Source of the DNA: CAUZIZ01 sp965218775 | GTDB taxonomy: Bacteria > Acidobacteriota > UBA6911 > RPQK01 > JAJDTT01 | Length of the DNA: 64,000 nucleotides | Direction: 5' to 3' | NCBI GenBank assembly: GCA_965218775.1 | Contig: CBDCLS010000004.1 | Coordinates: forward strand, 1,116,001-1,180,000 | In this document: in pieces, positions 32,260 through 39,813 of the stretch | Numbering within the stretch: position 1 is the stretch's first letter | Layout: every line of letters begins with the position of its first letter | Notes under the pieces: generated by a model | The model's database searches: none | What the model saw: the letters and a program-made list of their open reading frames with translations, nothing else | What the model was told of the DNA's origin: nothing | Made by a program: the position numbers and the translations under genes

Positions 32260-32349
32260 CTAGGTCAAATATCGGAACACGGTCCTTTCGCTGACAGCGA
32301 GTGCATTTGCAATCTCCGGAATCGTCAATCCCTGCTTCCTGAGCCGCCA
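32260..32349 (-). pseudogene. Helix-turn-helix remnant, probably serine recombinase C-terminus
   Basis: About 30 codons read RWRLRKQGLTIPEIANALAV and continue SERTVFRYL before a stop, the helix-turn-helix found at the end of resolvases and invertases or the start of some transposases. No catalytic domain precedes it on this strand, so it is a fragment. It could belong with the resolvase N-terminal stub at 36672, but orientation and distance differ. Confidence 0.55.
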
Positions 32350-32388
32350 TCTGTGACGGTCTGAGTCGACCGCCAGGCCGGTCCTAAT

Positions 32389-32607
32389 GTGCGCGAGGGA
32401 TTGACGGTCTATACCTTTCCCCGCAGCCTGCGCAAGAAGATCCGGACGATCCACGGCGTGGAGAATCTCAACAAACGGATCCGCCGCCGCACTCGCTTGG
32501 TGGCCTTCCTGCATACCGACTCGGCTCTGCGATTGATCTCGGCCGCAATGGCGGAGGTTCACGACGAATGGCTCACGCGCCGATGCTATCTGAACCTGGA
32601 GAGTCAC
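32389..32607 (+). pseudogene. IS256-family transposase, C-terminal fragment
   Basis: The frame TFPRSLRKKIRTIHGVENLN, continuing with RRRTRLVAFLHTDSALRLIS and EVHDEW, is the conserved end of IS256/mutator transposases. Everything upstream, including the DDE core, is gone. It abuts the helix-turn-helix remnant on the opposite strand, showing repeated insertion and deletion here. Confidence 0.75.
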
Positions 32608-32650
32608 GAAAAGGAAGGATCCTGTCCCGCAACCGGCCTGGGGTTTTTCG

Positions 32651-32899
32651 TCATTCGTTTGCGGATTTTGCGATGCGGCGGAGAGAAATCCCTCGGGGGG
32701 ACTCCGGGCCGTTGCGGCGACTTCTCAAAAGATAGAGGACGATCCCTACGAGCACGCCGCCGGGAAGTCCGACCACCAAGAAGCCCCTTACTTGTGGGAC
32801 TCCAATGAGAAAAATGGACATCGAACCAATTGCAAAGAGCAAACCGGCCACACTTTTCACGGGTATCTTATCAATCCTAATACCTGGGTGTTTCTTCAT
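32651..32899 (-). CDS. Small two-helix membrane protein
   Basis: 82 residues: a Lys-rich start, then hydrophobic segments at about 17-35 and 38-58 (SVAGLLFAIGSMSIFLIG; GFLVVGLPGGVLVGIVLYLL) and a basic tail (LRSRRNG). No family recognised. It lies directly downstream of a truncated secreted-protein gene in the same orientation. The SD is weak (ACGGA). Plausible as a real gene, though location inside a decayed mobile region lowers confidence. Confidence 0.5.
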   Translation of the reverse strand: MKKHPGIRIDKIPVKSVAGLLFAIGSMSIFLIGVPQVRGFLVVGLPGGVLVGIVLYLLRSRRNGPESPRGISLRRIAKSANE

Positions 32900-32928
32900 G
32901 CCATTCCGTCAGCCCACAGGAGCGTCGT

Positions 32929-33111
32929 TCACGTCAGACGGATCGCCTCGTCATGGATATGGTCCAGAAGCGCCTTGGCGTCGTTTGCGTCCCAGGTTTC
33001 AACGAATGCCGCGTGGGCGGCCTTGAGATCGTCGAGGTCGTCACACCTTGCCGCAGACGGCGCGGCAAGGATCACAAGAATGGCAACTGCAAGGATGGCA
33101 AGCTGTCTCAT
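32929..33111 (-). pseudogene. Truncated secreted SnoaL/DUF4440-like protein
   Basis: From ATG 33111 a clear signal peptide (LAILAVAILVILAAPSAARC) leads into LKAAHAAFVETWDANDAKAL, the first helices of SnoaL/NTF2-like (DUF4440) proteins, which normally run about 130 residues. The frame stops after about 60 residues at the point where the fold should continue, so it is a fragment. Assignment rests on a short stretch. Confidence 0.5.
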
Positions 33112-33233
33112 GTGTCCTCCTCTTGTCATGCTCGGGCGTAATGATTCCGAAAAATCTACTTATCCACTTTACTCGGGTGGTTACTCTAAGAATAGAGATG
33201 GGGCGGTGAGGCTCCCTAAGTGCTCTAGACCGG

Positions 33234-34498
33234 AATTACGGTGACGTATTTTTTGCTACGGTGTCAAGGGCGCCTAAGCCGCGGGGGCGAAGACGGACCG
33301 GGGCTGCCGCAATTTGGTGAGCAGTGTTTTCAAATCGCCACGGGTGAACTTCCAGGCGAAGGGGCGGGCGATCTCCTGGTAATGGTCCTGAAAGTCGAGA
33401 AGACGAGTCTCCAGTTGCTGCAAGTCTTGGAAGTCGTTGGGTGAGAGCACTTTTCGCTGGACGACGGAGAAGTAGATCTCGATTTGGTTGAGCCAACTGG
33501 CATGGACCGGCGTATGAACCGCATGAAGATTGGGCCATTGACGTCGCAGTCGATCAGCACAAGCCTGCCCGCGATGGGAAGAGACGTTGTCCATGATCCA
33601 AAAGACTCGCGAGGCAGAGCAGTAGGGTTGCTGGGACATCACCTGATGGACGAGCTGATCGAAAGCGGTAATGCTCATCTTCGGTTCGCAGCGACCAAAG
33701 AGCCGAGCTCGTTGAATGTCCCAGGCCGCTAAGTAGATGAGAGCTCCTTTGCGATGGTATTCGGCTTCCACGCGCATCTCCCGCCCGGGTGAGGGAGGAC
33801 GCGTCGGATGCTTTCGGAAGCGCGCCTGAATGCTGGTTTTCTCATCGGTAGAGATGACGAAATCGTGGTCTCCCAGCGGCTCTCCTTGCCAGATCCGCTG
33901 GTACAGATCCAGGACTCGACCGGCTTTTTCCTCAAAGGCCGGGTCACGGGGGAAAATCCAGGTACGGAAACGCCAAGGGCGAATGGCGTCTTGGCTGAGC
34001 CAGCGCCACAAGGTGCTCTCGCCGAGGGAGGCGACGAGGCCGCGTCGGAGCACTTCCCGATGGATGTCGGGAATGCTGAAGCGGGACAGTGGAATACCGT
34101 GTTCGGCGGGCAACTCGCAGGCGAGCGCCTTAACCGCGACGACGACGCTGGGGGGAAAAGCGGGACGTGCGCCCGCCTCGGGATCGATCGTCCAATCCCA
34201 GCACTCCCTGTTCAAAGAAGCGTTTTCGCCACTTACTGACGACCTGCCTGGGGGTATCCAGACGGACGGCAATTTCATCGTTTCTCAGTCCCTGAGCTGC
34301 GAGCAGCACAATCTTGGCCCGGATGACATCACAATACGATGACGTATATTTTCGCGATCGGTGTTGCAGCTCTCGCTGTTCTTCCTTGGATAGGGAGATC
34401 AGATAGGGGCTCACTTGCGGCATCTTACCACCTTTCGATGGTAAGCGTACCTGGGAAGACTGACAACGGAATTCTAGAAATAATACGTCACTGTAATT
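33234..34498 (-). mobile_element. IS630-family insertion sequence
   Basis: Imperfect inverted ends of about 21 bp, AATTACGGTGACGTATTTTT at 33234 and AATTACAGTGACGTATTATT inward from 34498, enclose a transposase in two overlapping frames. A TA duplication, expected for this family, is not clear on the left. The element separates the truncated secreted-protein genes from hairpin H3. Confidence 0.82.
33274..34423 (-). CDS. IS630-family transposase (two frames)
   Basis: From ATG 34423 (AAAGGTGG upstream) the first frame encodes the helix-turn-helix part (DVIRAKIVLLAAQGLRNDEI) and ends after about 98 codons. The second frame, +1 relative to it, carries the DDE core: FVISTDEKTS, VFWIMDNVSSHRG and WLNQIEIYFSVVQRK. 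The frames switch at CTTTTCCCCCC (about 34151-34162), a slippery run. Programmed frameshifting is known for some IS630 members; a homopolymer sequencing error or a mutation is equally compatible. Confidence 0.85.
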
Positions 34499-34554
34499 AT
34501 GAAATGGTAGGACTAAGTTACCTGCAAGCAGATACAAGCAGATGGGTAATATTA

Positions 34555-34581
34555 TGTCGCTTTCAGCTAGAAAAGGCGACA
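34555..34581 (+). repeat. TGTCGC hairpin H3
   Basis: Same 27-bp architecture and stem as H2 and H4 (TGTCGCTTTC ... AAAGGCGACA) but a different loop, AGCTAGA. Preceded by GATGGGTAA. It lies four bases beyond the stop codon of the 34586-35290 gene. Confidence 0.8.
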
Positions 34582-34585
34582 CACG

Positions 34586-35290
34586 CTAGTCCGATTCAAG
34601 CGATTGCTTTACTTCGGCCGTCGAAAAGCCGCCGCGGTCGTATTTCAGCGAAGTTCTCGATCGCCAAATCTTCTTCGCCTGCTTCAGCTCCTTGCGAAGT
34701 GCTCGCGGATCTCCCATGATGTCCGCCACGGCTCCTTTCGTGCCCGGAGACACAAGCTTCACTACATCGCGATACTCGGACTCTCCGTCGACGGGGTAGG
34801 CTTCGTTCTCCACAGCAAGAATCAGCTTTCCAGCAAGCTGCTTGTCCGCTTTTGCAGCTCGTGTCAAGGCCATTCTCAGGCCGTGGCGAAGAAGTAGTCC
34901 GGCGTATTTGTCCGATATCCGTTGCAAGTCATCCGCTGACATGTTCAGTTTGTTCTTGGCGGCTTCGAGCTCCGGATTTGCTCGTATCGCCTCTGCAAGA
35001 CTCGACCTGATAGCCTGCGACTCCAGCAAAATGGATAGCGGAATCGTATTGATTCTCAAGAGATCTCGTCCGCGCCTATCCTGTATTGTGTCCTGCCCAG
35101 TTGCGATCAAGAGGCGTGGATTCCGTTTTAGGAAAGCGTCAACTGTAGCGAAGGCATCGTTGAGTGAGCCAGCGAGAAGGGCGCGGGATTTTGACACGAT
35201 CCCAGACAGTGACCTATCTACAATCCCCGTTAGTTCTGGTTTGATAGCTCTCCATAGGGGGCGCAGAATTAAGTATTCGATGAGGGCCAT
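34586..35290 (-). CDS. Hypothetical cytoplasmic protein, cargo gene between two TGTCGC hairpins
   Basis: 234 residues starting at ATG 35290 with AGGAGAGG five bases before it; the longer frame to 35545 is not supported. Mostly helical and rich in Lys, Arg and Asp/Glu (for example ADDLQRISDKYAGLLLRHGL and RALRKELKQAKKIWRSR). No family recognised and no signal peptide. Base composition is more AT-rich than the surrounding chromosome. Flanked by hairpins H3 and H4, so it resembles a captured cassette. Confidence 0.65.
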   Translation of the reverse strand: MALIEYLILRPLWRAIKPELTGIVDRSLSGIVSKSRALLAGSLNDAFATVDAFLKRNPRLLIATGQDTIQDRRGRDLLRINTIPLSILLESQAIRSSLAEAIRANPELEAAKNKLNMSADDLQRISDKYAGLLLRHGLRMALTRAAKADKQLAGKLILAVENEAYPVDGESEYRDVVKLVSPGTKGAVADIMGDPRALRKELKQAKKIWRSRTSLKYDRGGFSTAEVKQSLESD

Positions 35291-35471
35291 TCGTACCTCT
35301 CCTGTCTGTCCGAATAAACTATTGATTATCTGGTTTCCAGATGATACGCCCAGCAGATTGTGGGGTCTAGCTCCCGGCAAGCGTACTAGGCCCAGAGGTA
35401 CCGAAGCTGTCATGAGGTGCCATCTGTGGGGCCGGGTGCAGGTAGATAGGGTAGTTTTCCGAAGAAGGTGA

Positions 35472-35498
35472 TGTCGCTTTCTTGGACGAAAGGCGACA
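35472..35498 (+). repeat. TGTCGC hairpin H4
   Basis: TGTCGCTTTC-loop TTGGACG-AAAGGCGACA, an 11-bp stem with one G-T pair. One base different from the complement of H2, with a shared downstream flank. It stands 13 bp from the inverted end of the second Tn3 remnant. Confidence 0.8.
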
Positions 35499-35511
35499 AG
35501 CCCCGAAATCA

Positions 35512-35760
35512 GGGTAGCGCCCAGATTGCTGTTGAAATACAACATAAGGACCCGTTTCTAGCGGAGACCAGGGCGCGATCGAGGACGTACTGGCCGTAGA
35601 GAATGATGTTTGTCCCATTCGATCGGGCTGACGTGCTGGAGCAAGGTCGCGTCGATGCCTTCCTCTGGCGACAGCCCCCGAGCTCACCGTCTGCGTGATC
35701 TGCTTGGCTTGCCAATAGATGATGCAAGCCAGAATCAACGTCAGACCCCTATTTGGAAAA
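35512..35760 (-). pseudogene. Second Tn3-family remnant: one terminal repeat and tnpA 3' end
   Basis: 35512-35548 is a 37-bp relative of the Tn3 end at 28966 (GGGTA then CAGATTGCTG, ending in TAAG). Beyond it the minus strand encodes, across a frame break, LTLILACIIYWQAKQITQTV, then VSPIEW-like residues and ILYGQYVLDRALV, matching the C-terminus of the intact TnpA. The rest of this transposase is missing. It is a diverged relative, not a duplicate, of the intact copy. Confidence 0.75.
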
Positions 35761-35825
35761 TGGGGGCACGATCGGACTGGACTGGGAGACGAGATCACCC
35801 TGGACGAGGTGGAGCGGATTGGGAT

Positions 35826-36323
35826 TTAATCCCGGCCTAGAGAGAAAGTGTGCGCGAGCCGCTTCGCCCCCAGGAATAAACTTAGTCCTGCGATGCTCTG
35901 CACTAGGGACGCGACTAGACGGCCAACCAGATTAGATAGGAGAGGAACCGTGGGCACATCAGAGAGCCCGAGCAAGTGTCCGAGCAAGGGTACGAAGGCG
36001 AACAGTGTGCCAAATAGGCCATAAATAAGAAAGTACACGCCGAGGAGCGAGAACCCAACCACATGAAGACCCTCAACGTCATTCAGCTTTAGGGACCCGA
36101 CTTCTCCGCTCGAAAAGATTGCTGTGGCGATTTTCCGATTTACTGCGATCAGCAAAACGCCCGGAACGAAACCAATAACTATGGATGTCACTATGGCGAC
36201 CATAATTTGCGAGGTAGGGACGGTGGTGATTGTCTCCGTGATTATCCCACTAGCGGCAATAAAACCGTTCGTGATCGCATAAAGCCCGAGCAGAATGATT
36301 CCAAGCCGGGCAAGTTGATGCAT
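35826..36323 (-). CDS. Four-helix membrane protein of unknown function
   Basis: 165 residues with hydrophobic segments at about 6-26, 40-60, 90-112 and 130-152. The start is supported by AGGGGG before ATG. The terminal Lys/Arg-rich tail is cytoplasmic by the positive-inside rule. No family recognised. AT-rich relative to the chromosome and located between a Tn3 remnant and a resolvase stub, so probably cargo acquired with the mobile elements. Confidence 0.65.
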   Translation of the reverse strand: MHQLARLGIILLGLYAITNGFIAASGIITETITTVPTSQIMVAIVTSIVIGFVPGVLLIAVNRKIATAIFSSGEVGSLKLNDVEGLHVVGFSLLGVYFLIYGLFGTLFAFVPLLGHLLGLSDVPTVPLLSNLVGRLVASLVQSIAGLSLFLGAKRLAHTFSLGRD

Positions 36324-36387
36324 CGTACATCCCCCTTTTTAGCGGGAATTACATTCAAAATGACAGAAGTTTACCCTAACATAAAAA

Positions 36388-36413
36388 CCTCACGCGACTG
36401 AGCTACGGGACCC
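36388..36413 (-). other. tRNA-like 5' fragment
   Basis: The minus strand reads GGGTCCCGTAGCTCAGTCGC then GTGAGG, resembling a tRNA acceptor strand plus T8 and D-arm. No anticodon or T arm follows. Could be a relic att half-site or coincidence. Confidence 0.35.
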
Positions 36414-36619
36414 GAACGCTGGGCTTGAGGAGGAGTGGCTGCTCCCGGTCGGCAGCCCTTAGCGTACATTCCTGTTCCGTTGCTACTTCAGACCCCGTTT
36501 AGCCGCTGCCGGAGATACTGGGACCCCTGAAAAAGGAAAAATACGGGTGTCTAACAAACCCTCCTGAAACCGTCCCGCTAAACCCTTGATTTTTCAGGGT
36601 TATTTTTCTACGCTTAAGG

Positions 36620-36647
36620 TGTCTACCAGACTATAGTCAGATAGACA
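36620..36647. promoter_or_regulatory. res-like 28-bp recombination site upstream of resolvase stub
   Basis: Interrupted palindrome with TGTCTA and TAGACA ends and central GACTATAGTC, exactly 28 bp, matching the form of site I of Tn3/gamma-delta res sites (TGTC half-sites, TA crossover). Another half-site-like TGTCTAA occurs near 36538. It lies 24 bp before the start of the resolvase fragment. Confidence 0.6.
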
Positions 36648-36671
36648 CCCCTCTCTCCTACAATCACCTCC

Positions 36672-36830
36672 ATGCCAAAGAACAAACGCGTCGCCATTTA
36701 CGCCCGAGTCTCAACCCTCGACCAAAAACCCCAGATGCAACTTCCGGTTCAGATCCGCACCACTCAGATCGGACCCCAGATCTACCGGATTATTGATGAC
36801 GTCCTCAGAAGAAGGCGGCGATCAGTCTGA
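36672..36830 (+). pseudogene. Serine recombinase (resolvase) N-terminal stub
   Basis: Begins MPKNKRVAIYARVSTLDQKP, in which the Ser of RVST is the nucleophile of resolvases and invertases. Similarity ends after about 23 residues and the frame runs on through unrelated sequence to a stop at 36830. The remaining roughly 160 residues are missing, so it is inactive. With the res-like site it shows that a resolvase-bearing element once lay here. Confidence 0.75.
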
Positions 36831-36869
36831 TCAATTGCCCTCCGTCAAACAGTGAGCCCGCACAGAAAT

Positions 36870-37894
36870 CTACTGCGCTTGGTGGATCTCGCCTGACAGG
36901 GATTGGAGGAAGGTAACGAGGGATCGTTTTTCCTGATCCGTCAGCTTGAGAGGCTGTAGCTCTTCGTCGAGGTTTGGGTTGGGGCGGCCACCGTCGTTGT
37001 AGAAAGTCACTACCTCCTCAAGCGTGGCAAGAGAACCGTCGTGCATGTAAGGACCGGTGCGGCCGACCTCTCGCAGGGTGGGGTCTTGAACTTGCCACGG
37101 TCTTCTTCTCGCTCAGTCACAGAGAAGCGTCCGTTGTCGAGAAAACGTCCGTCTCCCCAGGCGACTCCCGTGTTGTGGAACCCCTCGTCGGTGAAGTTGG
37201 GACCTATGTGGCAGGCCGTGCAGTTTCCCTTGCCACGAAAGATTTCAAGCCCCTGGCGGGCGTCCTCCGATAGGGCCTCACGCTCGCCATTGAAGTAACG
37301 ATCAAAGCGCGAATTACCCGAGAGAAGGGTGCGAACGAAACTGGCCAGGGCCTTGGCGATACCCTCAGCGTTGACCTCGGTTTGGAAAGCTTCCCGAAAC
37401 CCCTGGCGATAATCTTCCTCTTTCTTCAACCTTGTCAGGACTTCCTCAAGAGTCATATCCATCTCCTTGGAGTCCTGGATGGGTTGAAGCACCTGCTCTT
37501 CCAGGCTCGAGATACGGCCATCCCAGAAGAAGGCACGCCCGTAGCCGCGATTCACCAGTGTGGGCACACTCCGAGTGCCTTCCCTTGCAAAGACACCTTG
37601 ACTGATTGCCCGCCCATCGGTGAAGGCCCGTTCGGGCTCGTGGCAGCCGGCACAGGAGAGCGTCTGGTCCCGAGAAAGGAGCGGGTCAAAAAAGAGCTTC
37701 CGTCCTAACTCCACCTTCTCTCTCGCGAGAGGATTGTCTTCAGGTACTGGCAGATAGAGGTCAAGTCCCAGCGGAATTTTGGGTCGCCAGAGCTCATCAG
37801 AGATCGGCGAGCTAGACAGAAAAGGGACGATGCTGGCAAGCACCACCGTCACTCCAGCGCGTAGGGTTCGCAAATTGAGGTGATCGCTCATCAA
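36870..37894 (-). CDS. Di-haem cytochrome c peroxidase (MauG family), one-base frame break
   Basis: N-terminal export signal, then two c-type haem sites, CAGCH and CTACH, and the family segment GRKLFFDPLLSRDQTLSC. It reduces hydrogen peroxide in the periplasm using cytochrome c. The open frame ends early (37010), but restoring one C in ACCCCACCC near 37073-37083 rejoins it to TLREVGRTGPYMHDGSLATL and a normal C-terminus ending at 36870, about 340 residues in all. Either a recent null mutation or a sequencing deletion in a C run. Confidence 0.82.
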
Positions 37895-37971
37895 TCAGGC
37901 GACTGGCGACCACAGAGGGCACCCCATGACAGCTTCGGTACCACTGGGCCACCCTCCGGCAAATCGGGGTG

Positions 37972-39694
37972 TTAGTTCGGGATGCAGACCTTGTTTCTGT
38001 TGTCCCACCGGCAAGTCGGCTCGGCGTTACAGGCCCCCTTGTTGGTGATGCTCGAACAGTCCGCTGGTGGTTGGCAGGCCGGGTCCGACGCGCAGTCGGC
38101 ATCGGCACAATCGAAAAAACCATCACAGTCGTTGTCTACGCTGTCAGTACACACTTCCGCTGCCGGCACGCAAGGAGACGAACAGTCTGCGGCACAATTG
38201 AACTCGTCCTCTCTCACGTGCCCGTCCAAGCAGCTGCTTTCGTCACAGAAGTCGTCGCCGCAACTGTAGTTGGTGACCAAATAGGGACTGGGGTGATCAT
38301 TGTAGTCGTAACTCCCGATCCCCAATTGTCCGTAGGCGTTATACCCACAAGATCGGATGGTTCCGTCGAGCTTGAGAAGGTAGGTCGACCTCCCGCCTGC
38401 CACGACGTCCGCGACCAAGAACGAACCTGCTTGCACAGGAGCGTGCGAATCGCCCACGCTTCCGCTGCAATGCTCGCCCCATCCATTGCGGCCCCAGCAC
38501 CACGCTGTGCTATCGCTTAGAAGGACGCAGTTGTGGTGATTGCCCACCGACAGAAGCGTCGGTTCCGCCAGAAATCCCACCTCGAGGGGAACCGAGGACG
38601 GGCATGGTGACCCTTTGCCCTTTCCGCAGGTTCCGGTGTCGTTGCCCAGTTGGCTATTTTCATTCGAGCCCCAGCAGAAGACCGTGTTTGTGCCCGGCTT
38701 ACAGCAGAAGTCCGTGTTGCCCTCCGGGTCACAGGGGAGTGTGTCCTCTACGGCACAGGTGAGCGCGCAGACGTGGTCAGTCCCCACTTCGATGTCAATG
38801 GCCGCTTGTCCTGCGGGAAGGTTCACTTGGACGGGTACATGAGAATCGTCCGTGGTTCCGTCCCCGCCCCGCCCCAGCTGCCCAAATTCATTCGAACCCC
38901 AGCACCAAAGGGATCCATCGGTCTTGCGCGCGCAGGTTTGTCCGTTGCCACCGTCGCTATTCGGGCCGGGGCCGGCCTCATAACTTTGGTAGCCATTGTC
39001 AATTCCGACCACATCGTGCATTTTCCCATCCGCTTCACTCAAGTCCACGACTTGCGTGGGCCTCGAACGATTCGTTGTGGTGTTGTCGCCGACCTGACCA
39101 TGGTAATTCGCAACCCCAGCACCAAGCAGTCCCATCGGGTTTAACAGCGCAGCTCGCCGTCGCCCCCCCAAGGTCCGTCGTTCCAACGAACGCATTCCCA
39201 TCCAGGTCAGTCGTCACTTCGACGGCCACCGATCGATCCGTGTTGGTTCCGTCACCGAGCTCACCGTTGCCATTACTCCCCCAACACCAGACCGTTCCGT
39301 CGGTCTTTCTTGCGCATGAGTGGTAGTAACCGGAAAACATGGTGAGGACTCCCGTGAGGTCGTCTCCGTCTCCGTTCACGACCGACGACGCAAGTAGGGC
39401 GTCCTCATTGGGAAGGTCATTCCCCACCTGACCCGAATTGTCCAGTCCCCAACACTCGGCGTCTCCACACAGGGTGACGACGCACATGTGTCCCCACGAC
39501 ATCGTGACGCCGAGCCCCCCTTCCGAAGTGAGAGGTTGCGATGTGCTACTCACCTCCGGCGTGTTGTTCTGCCTGACCGTGTCGTCTGATTGAACGCCGT
39601 TGGCCAGGGCAGGGATGACGATAAGAAGCCAGACAAACAGGTGGATTGAGCGACGGAAACGGTTCTCAATTCTCAACATTCTAGTCTTCTCCAT
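37972..39694 (-). CDS. Secreted RCC1-repeat protein with Cys-rich C-terminus, one-base frame break
   Basis: At least six RCC1-type blades with the pattern CARKTDGSLWCWGSN and GQLG(D/R) form a seven-bladed propeller. The C-terminus has Cys-rich motifs (CTDSVDNDCDGFFDCADADC), the MopE-like calcium/cysteine repeat of secreted myxobacterial-type proteins. The N-terminus has a signal peptide. Two overlapping frames join if one T is removed from TGGGGTTGCG near 39106. A weak SD precedes 39694. Probably surface-exposed; ligand unknown. Confidence 0.78.
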
Positions 39695-39813
39695 GGTTCG
39701 ACGCTCTCTTCCGAGGTGAAGGCGAGAGAATGGACCAGGCATGCCCTAGACCGTCCACGGCCCTTAACCTCGGCCTTCAGTGAAGAGGGAGCTTCTCTTG
39801 ACCCGTCTAGCAA

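Noticed and set aside
32173..35498. TGTCGC hairpins as integron attC sites
   Set aside because: No RYYYAAC/GTTRRRY core sites, no integron integrase, and the hairpins are too short and too perfect.
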